From NCBI RefSeq assembly GCF_001865065.1, contig NZ_MJGN01000003.1:8952-55904 (forward strand): a DNA stretch of 46,953 nt, read 5' to 3'. Of this stretch, positions 12,022-20,027 are shown one piece after another. Position numbers and translations under genes: made by a program. The notes under the pieces are model-generated. The model ran no database searches. It was not told where the DNA came from and saw only the letters and a list, made by a program, of their open reading frames with translations. The DNA comes from Curtobacterium sp. MCBA15_008. Lineage in GTDB: Bacteria; Actinomycetota; Actinomycetes; Actinomycetales; Microbacteriaceae. Positions within the stretch are counted from its first letter, which is position 1, and each line of letters starts with the position of its first letter.

Positions 12022-12972
12022 ATGGCCCCGGATCCGCTGCACCGCGTCGCGGTCCTCGTGCTCGACGGGGCGAAGCCGCTCGACGTCGGGATCCCCGCGC
12101 AGGTCTTCTCGAACCGGCCGAGCATGCCGTACGAGGTGCGGGTGTGCGGGCCACGCGCCGGTCGCATCGCGGGCGGTGACGGGCTGGCGTACGCCGTCGA
12201 CCACGGGCTCGACGCGCTGGAGTGGGCGCAGACGGTGTTCGTGCCCGGCTACCGGTACCCCGCGGACACACCGCCCCCGGCCGACGTCGTCGCGGCGCTC
12301 GCGCGGGCGCACGAGCGCGGCGTGCGGATCGCGGCGATCTCGACGGGAGCGTTCGCGCTCGCCGCCGCCGGGCTCCTCGACGGTCGGCGGGCGACGACGC
12401 ACTGGCACTACACGCGGGTGCTGCGGGACCGGTACCCCGACGTCGAAGTCGACGAGGACGTGCTGTTCGTCGACGCCGGGTCCGTCCTGACGAGCGCCGG
12501 CGCAGCGAGCGGCATCGACCTGTGCCTGCACATCGTCCGGCAGGACCACGGCGTCGCGCTGTCGAACCACGTGGCACGCCGGCTGGTGAGCGCGCCGTAC
12601 CGGAGCGGCGGGCAGGCGCAGTACGTCCCGCGGAGCATGCCCGAGCCGCTCGGCGACGTCTTCGCCGAGACACGCGAGTGGGCGCTCCGGCACCTCGCCG
12701 AACCGTTGACGCTCGAGGTGCTCGCCCGGAACGCCACGGTGTCGCCGCGGACGTTCTCCCGCCGCTTCGTCGAGGACACCGGGTACACGCCGATGCAGTG
12801 GGTGCTCCGTGCCCGGGTCGACCTGGCGCGGGAGCTGCTCGAGCGCTCCGACCTCGGGATCGACCAGGTGGCGGAGCGCGCCGGCCTCGGGTCGGACGCG
12901 AACCTGCGGACGCACTTCCGGCGGATCCTCGGGACGTCGCCGACGGCGTACCGCCGGACGTTCCAGGACTGA
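12022..12972 (+). CDS. GlxA-family transcriptional regulator (DJ-1/PfpI plus AraC)
   Basis: 316 residues. The N-terminal DJ-1/PfpI-like domain (about 7-175) shows the AGLLDGRRATTHWHY signature. At the nucleophile-elbow position it has AISTGAF, with Ser where many relatives have Cys, so this domain is probably a ligand sensor rather than an enzyme. The C-terminal AraC domain (about 220-314) contains two helix-turn-helix motifs, ending GTSPTAYRRTF. It probably controls nearby or distant catabolic genes. Position just after the polyketide pair does not prove a link, since it appears to have its own promoter. Confidence 0.9.
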   Translation: MAPDPLHRVAVLVLDGAKPLDVGIPAQVFSNRPSMPYEVRVCGPRAGRIAGGDGLAYAVDHGLDALEWAQTVFVPGYRYPADTPPPADVVAALARAHERGVRIAAISTGAFALAAAGLLDGRRATTHWHYTRVLRDRYPDVEVDEDVLFVDAGSVLTSAGAASGIDLCLHIVRQDHGVALSNHVARRLVSAPYRSGGQAQYVPRSMPEPLGDVFAETREWALRHLAEPLTLEVLARNATVSPRTFSRRFVEDTGYTPMQWVLRARVDLARELLERSDLGIDQVAERAGLGSDANLRTHFRRILGTSPTAYRRTFQD

Positions 12973-13025
12973 GGCGACCCGTCGCCCGGTTGGCGAGATC
13001 CTTCCGGGCGCTGGCTTCCCTGCCA

Positions 13026-13043
13026 CTGGAGCCGCGCCTCCAG
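13026..13043. promoter_or_regulatory. Small hairpin upstream of gap
   Basis: CTGGAG (13026-13031) and CTCCAG (13038-13043) form a 6-bp stem around CCGCGC, inside a fragment CCGCGCCTCCAGGCC shared with the GGAGGCGCG hairpin family. It lies 38 nt before the gap start, so it may be a decayed terminator for the preceding gene or part of the gap leader. Confidence 0.35.
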
Positions 13044-13080
13044 GCCGATGAGCATGGACTCCGGAACGAAAGGAAGTCCC

Positions 13081-14088
13081 ATGACCCGCATCGCCATCAA
13101 CGGCTTCGGCCGCATCGGCCGCAACACCCTCCGCGCGCTCTTCGCCCGCGGTGGTGACGACCTCGAGGTAGTCGCCGTGAACGACCTCACCGCACCCGAC
13201 ACGCTCGCACACCTGTTCCGCTACGACTCGGCGCTCGGCCCGTTCGACGGCACCGTCGAGGTCGACGGCGACACGCTCGTCATCGACGGACGGCGCATCA
13301 CGGTGCTCGCGTCGCGCGAACCCGCGGAGCTGCCGTGGGCCGAACTCGGCGTCGAGGTCGTGCTCGAGTCGACCGGCCGCTTCACCGCACGGGACGCCGC
13401 TGCCGGGCACCTGGCGGCAGGCGCGCGGCGCGTGCTCATCAGCGCGCCGGCGACCGGGGCCGATGCGACCATCGCGTACGGCGTGAACACCGACGTGTTC
13501 GACCCTGCTGCGCACACGGTGATCTCGAACGCGTCGTGCACGACCAACGCGCTCGCACCGCTGGCGTCGGTGCTCGACGACCTCGCCGGGATCGAGCACG
13601 GCTTCATGACGACCGTGCACGCGTACACCCAGGAGCAGAACCTGCAGGACGGACCGCACCGCGACCTCCGCCGTGCACGGGCCGCCGGCGTGAACATCGT
13701 GCCGACGTCGACCGGTGCCGCGAAGGCGATCGGGCTGGTGCTGCCCCGCCTCGAGGGCAAGCTGTCCGGCGACGCGATCCGCGTGCCGGTGCCCGTCGGG
13801 TCGCTCGTCGAGCTGAACACCGTCGTGTCGCGGTCCGTCACTGTGGACGAGGTCAACGCGGCGTACCGTGCCGCTGCCGCGGGGCCGCTCGCCGGGGTGC
13901 TGGCGTTCACGGCGGACCCGCTCGTGTCGACGGACATCACCGGGCGGCCGGAGTCGAGCATCTTCGACTCGCTGCTCACCCGCGTCGACGAGGGGCGGCA
14001 CGTGAAGGTCGTGGCCTGGTACGACAACGAGTGGGGCTTCTCGAACCGCGTGGTGGACACGCTGGGGATGCTGGCGCGGGCGGCGTAG
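13081..14088 (+). CDS. gap: Type I glyceraldehyde-3-phosphate dehydrogenase
   Basis: 335 residues. It oxidises glyceraldehyde-3-phosphate to 1,3-bisphosphoglycerate with NAD(P)+ in glycolysis. The Rossmann motif INGFGRIGR starts at residue 6, the catalytic site is SNASCTTNALAP with Cys153, and the C-terminus has WYDNEWGFSNRVVD. The ATG at 13081 is selected because GAAAGGAAG lies just upstream. Asp35 (VNDL) in the cofactor loop suggests NAD preference. There is no pgk or tpi next to it, so this may be a second gap copy rather than the main glycolytic operon copy. Confidence 0.95.
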   Translation: MTRIAINGFGRIGRNTLRALFARGGDDLEVVAVNDLTAPDTLAHLFRYDSALGPFDGTVEVDGDTLVIDGRRITVLASREPAELPWAELGVEVVLESTGRFTARDAAAGHLAAGARRVLISAPATGADATIAYGVNTDVFDPAAHTVISNASCTTNALAPLASVLDDLAGIEHGFMTTVHAYTQEQNLQDGPHRDLRRARAAGVNIVPTSTGAAKAIGLVLPRLEGKLSGDAIRVPVPVGSLVELNTVVSRSVTVDEVNAAYRAAAAGPLAGVLAFTADPLVSTDITGRPESSIFDSLLTRVDEGRHVKVVAWYDNEWGFSNRVVDTLGMLARAA

Positions 14089-14124
14089 GGCGCGGGGCGC
14101 GGGCGCGGGCGCGCGGTTGCCGGA

Positions 14125-14184
14125 TTTCGCGCTGAGCGACAGTTCACGGGCTCGAAGCCGCGTGAAGTGTCGTTCAGCGCGAAA
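14125..14184. repeat. 60-bp imperfect palindrome, copy 1
   Basis: Two 24-base arms (14125-14148 and 14161-14184) match as inverted repeats at 22 of 24 positions around a 12-base centre. The arm runs TTTCGCGCTGAGCGACAG then TTCACG. A second element of the same length, arm size and near-consensus lies at 21411-21470. This copy sits between gap and the end of the convergent sugar cassette and may also stop transcription from both sides. Confidence 0.75.
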
Positions 14185-14210
14185 CGCGGGCGGGGCCGCG
14201 GGCCGCCGCC

Positions 14211-14240
14211 GCCGCGCCCCGCCGCGCCCCGCCGCGCCCC
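14211..14240. repeat. Triplicated 10-bp tandem repeat
   Basis: GCCGCGCCCC occurs three times in exact tandem immediately before the stop codon of the sugar kinase (minus strand). Confidence 0.6.
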
Positions 14241-14243
14241 GCG

Positions 14244-15332
14244 TCAGCGGATCGCGGCCGTGGTGGACGCGAAGGAGCGGGAGCGCACGGCCTCGCGGTA
14301 GCGCCGGAGCGCCACCTCGCCGGCACCGACGGACTCCAGCGCCGCCAGCCCCGCACCGAGCACCGGGGGATCGGTCACCCAGGTCGGCACGGCGCCCGGC
14401 ACCCGCGAAGCGAGCCCCGACACGATGCGGTCGACGAGCATCGGGTCCCGCGCCGCGAGCACACCGCCGCCGAGCACGACCGGCACCGGCGACGACGCCG
14501 ACCCGCCGAGCCCGAGCCGCCCGAGCGACACCGACGCCAGGAGCACGATCTCCTCGGCCTGCCGTTCGACGACGCTCGTGGCGACGGCGTCTCCTGTTCC
14601 GGCGACCTCGAACAGCACCGGGCACAGCCGGTTGAACACGCGGTAGTCGAGGCGTCCGAAGTGGATGGCCTCGGTCACCTCGCGGACGGTGCCGAGTCCG
14701 ACCGCCGCCGGGACCGCGTCCACGAGCGCCGTCGCCGGGCCACGCCCGTCGTCCGCGCGCGCCGCGTGCCAGAGCGCACGGTTGCCGAGGTACGCGCCGC
14801 CGCCCCAGTCGCCGGAGACGTCGCCGATCGCGGGGAACCTCGCGGTCTCGCCGTCGGCGCGCACCGCGAGGGCGTTGATCCCGGTCCCGCACACCACCGC
14901 GGCGGCGTCCGGCGACAGCGTCCCGGCGCGCAGCAGCGCGAACAGGTCGTTGTCGAGCACGTCCGGGGCACCGCCGTCGTCGTCCCAGTGGGCGAGAGCA
15001 GCCTCGGCCGCGACGAGTTCGTCGTGCAGGTCGAGTCCGGCGAGATACACGTGCGTGGTGCGGATGCGCCGGTCCCCGAGCTCGCGGAGGACCCGGTCAC
15101 GGACGTCGTCGAGGATCGGTCCGGCGAGGTCCCACCCGCGCGTCTGCGGGTTCGACCCCGGTCCGCGCGCGTGCCCGACGAGCGCGCCGTCGAGTCCGAT
15201 CGCGACGACGTCGGTCTTGCTGCCGCCGCCGTCGACGGCCAGGACCACGTCGGTCGCGTCCGTCGGTCGCGGGGTCGACGGACTGGAGGCGCGGGTCGTG
15301 TCCGCCCCGTCGGTCCGGCTCAGCGCGCCCAC
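14244..15332 (-). CDS. BadF/BcrA-type sugar kinase (N-acetylglucosamine kinase-like)
   Basis: 362 residues of the ASKHA fold. Visible motifs are AVDGGGSKTD (phosphate-1 loop), CGTGINALAV, and GDVSGDWGGGAYLG. I chose the GTG at 15332: GGAG sits 8 nt upstream, and this start overlaps the GH4 stop by 13 bases. This family includes N-acetylglucosamine and glucosamine kinases. As the last gene of the cassette it probably phosphorylates the imported sugar or the monosaccharide released from it. The exact substrate cannot be read from the sequence. Confidence 0.85.
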   Translation of the reverse strand: MGALSRTDGADTTRASSPSTPRPTDATDVVLAVDGGGSKTDVVAIGLDGALVGHARGPGSNPQTRGWDLAGPILDDVRDRVLRELGDRRIRTTHVYLAGLDLHDELVAAEAALAHWDDDGGAPDVLDNDLFALLRAGTLSPDAAAVVCGTGINALAVRADGETARFPAIGDVSGDWGGGAYLGNRALWHAARADDGRGPATALVDAVPAAVGLGTVREVTEAIHFGRLDYRVFNRLCPVLFEVAGTGDAVATSVVERQAEEIVLLASVSLGRLGLGGSASSPVPVVLGGGVLAARDPMLVDRIVSGLASRVPGAVPTWVTDPPVLGAGLAALESVGAGEVALRRYREAVRSRSFASTTAAIR

Positions 15333-16624
15333 GTCAGGTGCTCCGATCGCGCCCACGGCAGGTGCTCCGCGTTCGCGGCCAGGAGCAGGTCGGTGAGCTT
15401 CTCCGCCTTGTCGACCTGACCGACGAGCGGGTGCGCCCACATCGCGCGGAGCACCCGGTCGCGCCCGCCGTGCACTGCGGCGTCGAGCGCGAGCCGTTCA
15501 TAAGCCGCGACGTGCGACACGAGGCCGACCATGTCCTCGGCGAGCGGGGCCACCGGCAGCGGGGTGATCGCCTGCCGGGTGACGCGTGCCGGCACCTCGA
15601 TGACGTGGTCGTCGGGCAGGAACGGGAAGGTGCCGTCGTTCCGCACGTTGAGCACCTGCACGTCGCCGCGGTCTCCGAGGATCGAGGACAGCACGTCGAT
15701 CGCGGCCTCGGAGTAGTACGCGCCACCGCGCTGCTCGAGTTCGACCGGCTTCGTGACGACCGACTCGTCGGCGTACTTCGCCAGGAGCGCCCGCTCGGTC
15801 GCCATCACGGCCTCGGCGCGGGTCGGCTCGCGGAGCTGTTCCTCGAGCACGATGTCGTGCGAGTAGAAGTACCGCAGGTAGTACGAGGGGACCGCGTGCT
15901 GCAGGCGGATGAGGTCCTCGTGCATGTGCACGCTCTCGGCCATCCGGGCCAGCGCGTCACCCGGCGCGAGCAGCTCGTCGAGCACGTCGCGCGTGGTGCC
16001 GTCGGCGCCGGTGACGTGCACGCCGCGCTCCCAGGTGAGGTGGTTCAGGCCGACGTGGTCGAGCCGCACGTGGTCGGGAGCGACGCCGAACTCCTTCGCG
16101 AAGCGGCGCTGGAAGCCGATCGCGACGTTGCAGAGCCCGACGGCCCGGTGCCCGGCCTCGAGGAGTGCCCGCGTGACGATGCCGACCGGGTTCGTGAAGT
16201 CGACGATCCAGGCGTCCGGCTTCGCGTGCTTCCGGACGAGCTCGGCGTACTCGAGGACGACGGGCACGGTGCGGAGCGCCTTCGCGAAGCCCCCCGGGCC
16301 GGTGGTCTCCTGCCCGATGCAGCAGGTCTCGTGCGGCCAGGTCTCGTCCTGCTGCCGTGCGGCCTGCCCGCCGATGCGGAGCTGGAACATCACCGCGTCG
16401 GCGTCGCTGACCCCGGCGACGACGTCGTCGGTCACGTGCACGGTGCCCGGGTGCCCGGCGTGCGCGAACATCCGCTTCGCGACACCGCCGACCAGCTCGC
16501 GCCGGACCGGGTCGGGGTCGACGAGCCAGAGTTCGTCGATGGGCAGCTGGTCGCGGAGCCGGGCGAAGCCGTCCACGAGTTCGGGGGTGTAGGTGGATCC
16601 GCCACCGATGACTGCGAGTTTCAC
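15320..16624 (-). CDS. GH4 family glycosidase, 6-phospho-beta-glucosidase type
   Basis: 434-residue NAD- and metal-dependent glycosidase that works by redox elimination. The N-terminal NAD site is AVIGGGSTYTPELVDG. CIGQETTGPGGFAKALR and DFTNPVGIVT are family signatures. Metal ligands would be Cys165 (LCN) and His195 (GLNHLTW), and Tyr candidates lie in SYYLRYFY. It resembles the CelF/LicH branch, which cleaves 6-phosphorylated beta-disaccharides. GTG start, 7 bases after the permease stop. Since import here is by an ABC system, its substrate would have to be phosphorylated inside the cell, perhaps by the kinase encoded next to it. Confidence 0.9.
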   Translation of the reverse strand: MKLAVIGGGSTYTPELVDGFARLRDQLPIDELWLVDPDPVRRELVGGVAKRMFAHAGHPGTVHVTDDVVAGVSDADAVMFQLRIGGQAARQQDETWPHETCCIGQETTGPGGFAKALRTVPVVLEYAELVRKHAKPDAWIVDFTNPVGIVTRALLEAGHRAVGLCNVAIGFQRRFAKEFGVAPDHVRLDHVGLNHLTWERGVHVTGADGTTRDVLDELLAPGDALARMAESVHMHEDLIRLQHAVPSYYLRYFYSHDIVLEEQLREPTRAEAVMATERALLAKYADESVVTKPVELEQRGGAYYSEAAIDVLSSILGDRGDVQVLNVRNDGTFPFLPDDHVIEVPARVTRQAITPLPVAPLAEDMVGLVSHVAAYERLALDAAVHGGRDRVLRAMWAHPLVGQVDKAEKLTDLLLAANAEHLPWARSEHLTWAR

Positions 16625-16631
16625 TGTGGTG

Positions 16632-17522
16632 CTATCCCTTCACGCCGGTGAGCGCGATGCCCTCGACGAATGCCTTCTGTGCGAAGAAGAAGATGATGAC
16701 GACGGGGACCATGACGACGACGGTCATCGCCATCGTCATCGACCAGTCGGTGCCGTGCTGCCCACGGAACGTGGCGAGCCCGTAGGCCACCGGCCAGGCG
16801 GCCTGGTTCTCGGAGGCGTAGAGGAGCGGGCCGTAGTAGTCGTTCCACGAGTGGAAGAACATGAAGATCGCCGCCGACGCGATGCCCGGGCGGGCCATCG
16901 GGACGACCACGCGCCAGAGCACGCCCCACTCGCTGCAGCCGTCCATGCGGGCGGCGTCGCCGTACTCCTTCGGGATGGTCATGAAGAACTGGCGGAGCAG
17001 GAAGATGCTGAACGCGTCGCCGAGCAGGTTCGGCAGGATCAGCGGCCACAGGGTGCCGGTCAGGTGCAGGTGCGACCACATCACGTAGACCGGCACCGCG
17101 GTGACCTGCGGGGGCAGGAGCATCGCGACGATGATCACCGTGAAGATCAGGTTCGCGCCCTTGAACTTGATCTGGGCGAGGGCGTACGCGGCCGGCACGG
17201 AACTGACGAGCATGAACGCGGTGGCGAGCACGGCGTACATCGACGAGTTGCCGAACCACTGCGCGAGCGGCAGCTCGGTGAACACCCGCCCGTAGTTCGA
17301 CAGGTCGAACGGCCGCGGCAGGATCGACGCCGTGAGGGCCTGGTTGCTCGACATCAGCGAGGTCAGGATCACGAACACGATCGGGGCGATCGTCAGGACA
17401 CCGAGGGCGACCAGCGCGGCGTGCTCGGCGATCCAGACGAGGGTCCGGCCACGGGGCTTGCCGGTGCGGGGTGCGGAGCCCCGGGGCGCCCGGGTGAGCG
17501 GGGACTGGGACACAGCGGTCAT
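16632..17522 (-). CDS. Sugar ABC transporter permease, MalG-like
   Basis: 296-residue inner-membrane permease of the carbohydrate uptake family CUT1. About six membrane helices are visible, preceded by a basic N-terminus. The EAA-type loop for contact with the ATPase reads YGDAARMDGCSEWGVLWRV. The ATG overlaps the upstream permease stop by one base (TGATG). No ATP-binding subunit gene lies in the cassette, so a shared MsiK-type ATPase encoded elsewhere is expected, as is common for actinobacterial CUT1 systems. Confidence 0.92.
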   Translation of the reverse strand: MTAVSQSPLTRAPRGSAPRTGKPRGRTLVWIAEHAALVALGVLTIAPIVFVILTSLMSSNQALTASILPRPFDLSNYGRVFTELPLAQWFGNSSMYAVLATAFMLVSSVPAAYALAQIKFKGANLIFTVIIVAMLLPPQVTAVPVYVMWSHLHLTGTLWPLILPNLLGDAFSIFLLRQFFMTIPKEYGDAARMDGCSEWGVLWRVVVPMARPGIASAAIFMFFHSWNDYYGPLLYASENQAAWPVAYGLATFRGQHGTDWSMTMAMTVVVMVPVVIIFFFAQKAFVEGIALTGVKG

Positions 17523-18562
17523 CAGGACTCCTCGGGGCGGAAGACGGAGATGCGGCGCATCGTGAAGACGAGCACCACGGCGGTGATCACGAACAGGACG
17601 ACGGCCATCGCGGACGCGTAGCCGAACTGGAAGTTCGCGAACCCGTGCTGGTAGAGCAGCTCGGTGTAGGTGAGCAGCGACGTGCCCGGGTAGCCGAGCT
17701 GTGCAGCGGTCCCACCACCGATCGTCGCCTTGCCGCTCGCGACGCCGGAGGCCACCGCGGCCTCGGTGAAGTACTGCAGCGCCGCGATCACGCCCGTCAC
17801 GGCCGCGAAGCCGATGACCGGCGCGATGGTCGGCAGCGTGATGTGCCGAACCTGCTGGACGCCGTTCGCCCCGTCGAGCGACGCGGCCTCGTACAGGTCG
17901 CGCGGCACGTCGAGCAGGGACGCCAGGAAGATGATCATGATGTCGCCCATCACCCAGACGCCCATGATCACGAGCGAGGGCTTCGACCACGCGGGGTCGT
18001 TGAACCACAGCGGGCCCTCGATCCCGAACACCTTGAGGATCTGGTTGACGGGCCCGGTGCCGGGGTTGAACAGGAACACGAACGCGACGACACTCGCCAC
18101 CGGCGGGACCAGGGCGGGCAGGTAGAACAGTGTGCGCCAGAACCCGGTCGCGGTCTTCGCGCGGCTGAGGAGTCCCGCCACCAGCAGGCCGCAGACGATC
18201 CGGACCGGCACGAGGATGACGACGAACCACAGCGTGTTGACGACCGCGGGGCCGATCTGGGGGTCCTGCGTGAACAGGAACCTGTAGTTCAGCAGCCCGA
18301 CGAACTCCGGCTCCTGCAGCTGGTTGTAGCGCGTGAACGAGTAGAAGATCGACGCGACGAGCGGGTACGCGAAGAAGATCACGAGGCCCGCCAGGGCCGG
18401 CGCCAGCATCGTCAACGCGACCAGGCGGCGCCGCGACTCGGCGGACCGCGGCCGACGTCGTGCGGCCGTCGGGGGCACTGGACCCGACCCCGTCGGGCCG
18501 GCGGGCCGGGAGGCGCGGGCGAGCCGCGCCTCCCGGCCGGTCGTCTTGGTGGTGACGCTCAT
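17522..18562 (-). CDS. Sugar ABC transporter permease, MalF-like
   Basis: 346-residue permease partner with about six membrane helices and an EAA-type loop (LYEAASLDGANGVQQVRHI). The ATG at 18562 overlaps the binding-protein stop by one base (TGATG). The first ~55 residues are a basic, Arg/Pro/Ala-rich cytoplasmic tail, and the DNA for residues ~9-20 is occupied by a perfect 15-bp-arm hairpin (18504-18538). That repeat may have entered the reading frame and may lower permease expression relative to the binding protein. Confidence 0.92.
   Translation of the reverse strand: MSVTTKTTGREARLARASRPAGPTGSGPVPPTAARRRPRSAESRRRLVALTMLAPALAGLVIFFAYPLVASIFYSFTRYNQLQEPEFVGLLNYRFLFTQDPQIGPAVVNTLWFVVILVPVRIVCGLLVAGLLSRAKTATGFWRTLFYLPALVPPVASVVAFVFLFNPGTGPVNQILKVFGIEGPLWFNDPAWSKPSLVIMGVWVMGDIMIIFLASLLDVPRDLYEAASLDGANGVQQVRHITLPTIAPVIGFAAVTGVIAALQYFTEAAVASGVASGKATIGGGTAAQLGYPGTSLLTYTELLYQHGFANFQFGYASAMAVVLFVITAVVLVFTMRRISVFRPEES
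18504..18538. repeat. Hairpin repeat inside the permease gene
   Basis: Perfect 15-bp arms (18504-18518 and 18524-18538) around GCGAG. The arm is GGCCGGGAGGCGCGG, a member of the hairpin family found after other genes in the window. Here it lies 24-58 nt inside the MalF-like permease reading frame, just after the binding-protein gene. Confidence 0.75.
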
Positions 18563-19902
18563 CACGGACCAGCCAGCTGGTTCGCGTTGTCGATGTCCGA
18601 GTCGAGCTTCTTGAGCTTCGCGTCGAGGTCGCCGCCGTTCTGCTGGTATGCCTGCCAGAACTTCGTGAAGGTGCCGATGTAGGCGGCGCCGTCCGCGGTG
18701 CCCGGCGAGGTCATCGTGTCCTTGTTCCCCGCGACGTCGACGAAGGTCTTGTAGTTCGCGTCGACCTCGAGGTCGGGGGACTCCAGCGCCGAGGTGAGCG
18801 TCGGGATGTTCTTCAGGCCGTTGCCCATCGTGACCTGCGCGTCGGTGTTCGTGGACAGGTACTTCAGGAGCGCCCACGACAGCTCGGGGTTCTTCGAGCC
18901 CTTCGCGATGCCCGCCACGTTGCCCGCGATGTACGTCGAGCCGTAGTTGCCGAGGCCGTCCATCACGGGTGTCGGCGCGGTGCCGTAGTCGAGGTCCGGC
19001 TTCTGGTCCTTGATGAACGCGGTGCGGTACTCACCGTCGATCTGCATCGCGACCTGTCCGGTCTGGAACGCGTTGTCGGCGGCGAACTCCTGGCCGAGGC
19101 CCGACGTGAAGGCCTTGAGCTTGTCGTACCCGATCTCGTCGACGAAGCCCTTCTGCCACGTGATGAGCTTCTTCCACGCGGCGGACGTGCCGATCTCGCT
19201 GTTGCCCTTGCTGTCCAGCCACGAGCCGTCGACCATCGGCGCCCAGTGCTCGGGCGAGTTCTCGTAGAAGTCGATGAGCGGGTTGAACCCGAGCTGCTTG
19301 ATCGACCCGTCGGCGTTGTACGTCGTCAGCTTCAGCGCGTCGGCCTTGAGCTCGTCGAGCGTCTTCGGCGGTGCCGAGATGCCGGCCGACTTGAGCGCCG
19401 CCTTGTTGTACATCAGGGCGCTCACGTCGGCGAGGGCCGGCAGCGTGCACCGGGTGCCCTTGTACTGCGTGTACGACTGCACGGCCTTGGGGATGTCGGA
19501 CAGGTCGACCTTGTCGCGCTTGATGTACGGCGACAGGTCACGGAAGGCGCCGGAGGAGCAGAAGCTGCCCACGATCGCCGTCGAGTAGGACAGGCCCACG
19601 TCGATGTTCTGCCCGGACGAGATCGCCTTCTGCAGCTTCTCGTCGTCCTGTCCGGCGTGGATGTCCACCGTCACGCCGGGGTTCGCCTTCTCGAAGCCGG
19701 CGACGGCGCTCTTCACGACACCCGCCTCGCGTCCGGTGAAGAAGTGCCAGAGGGACACCGTGCCCTTGAGGTCCTTCGGGGCCTTGTCGGCGACGTCGGC
19801 CGCACTGCTGCCGGAGCTGCAGCCGGCGACGACGAGGGCGCCGGCGGCGGCGATGGCGGTGGCTGCGGCGATGCGCCGGAGCTTCGGACTGGGGAGTGAC
19901 AT
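18562..19902 (-). CDS. Sugar-binding lipoprotein of the ABC transporter
   Basis: 446-residue extracellular solute-binding protein, family 1. A basic N-terminus and a hydrophobic stretch lead to the lipobox VVAGC, with lipidated Cys28. The mature part begins with the CUT1-like GTVSLWHFFTGREAGVVKSAVAGFEKANPGV region. It captures the sugar at the outer face of the membrane and delivers it to the two permeases encoded next. It is the first structural gene of the cassette, 125 bases downstream of the ROK gene. The ligand is unknown; a beta-linked disaccharide or amino sugar is suggested only by the downstream enzymes. Confidence 0.93.
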   Translation of the reverse strand: MSLPSPKLRRIAAATAIAAAGALVVAGCSSGSSAADVADKAPKDLKGTVSLWHFFTGREAGVVKSAVAGFEKANPGVTVDIHAGQDDEKLQKAISSGQNIDVGLSYSTAIVGSFCSSGAFRDLSPYIKRDKVDLSDIPKAVQSYTQYKGTRCTLPALADVSALMYNKAALKSAGISAPPKTLDELKADALKLTTYNADGSIKQLGFNPLIDFYENSPEHWAPMVDGSWLDSKGNSEIGTSAAWKKLITWQKGFVDEIGYDKLKAFTSGLGQEFAADNAFQTGQVAMQIDGEYRTAFIKDQKPDLDYGTAPTPVMDGLGNYGSTYIAGNVAGIAKGSKNPELSWALLKYLSTNTDAQVTMGNGLKNIPTLTSALESPDLEVDANYKTFVDVAGNKDTMTSPGTADGAAYIGTFTKFWQAYQQNGGDLDAKLKKLDSDIDNANQLAGP

Positions 19903-19958
19903 GCGGAACTCGCTCTCTGATCTCGCTCCGGTACGGGCCGCGTGCGGGCGCGCCGAAG

Positions 19959-19975
19959 AGCCCTCGGACAGGGCT
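19959..19975. promoter_or_regulatory. Small inverted repeat upstream of the sugar operon
   Basis: AGCCCT (19959-19964) and AGGGCT (19970-19975) flank a 5-base centre, 57 nt before the binding-protein start. It could be an operator or a leader hairpin. It does not match the inverted repeat in front of the ROK gene. Confidence 0.3.
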
Positions 19976-20006
19976 GGGGTGGAGGTGCCTCGAGTGGTGC
20001 GGGTGG

Positions 20007-20025
20007 GACTCCGTCGTGCGGAGTC
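20007..20025 (-). terminator. Hairpin right after the ROK gene
   Basis: Perfect 7-bp arms GACTCCG and CGGAGTC around TCGTG lie 2 nt beyond the ROK stop codon. There is no T-run. It may separate ROK transcription from that of the sugar operon. Confidence 0.45.
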
Positions 20026-20027
20026 GT

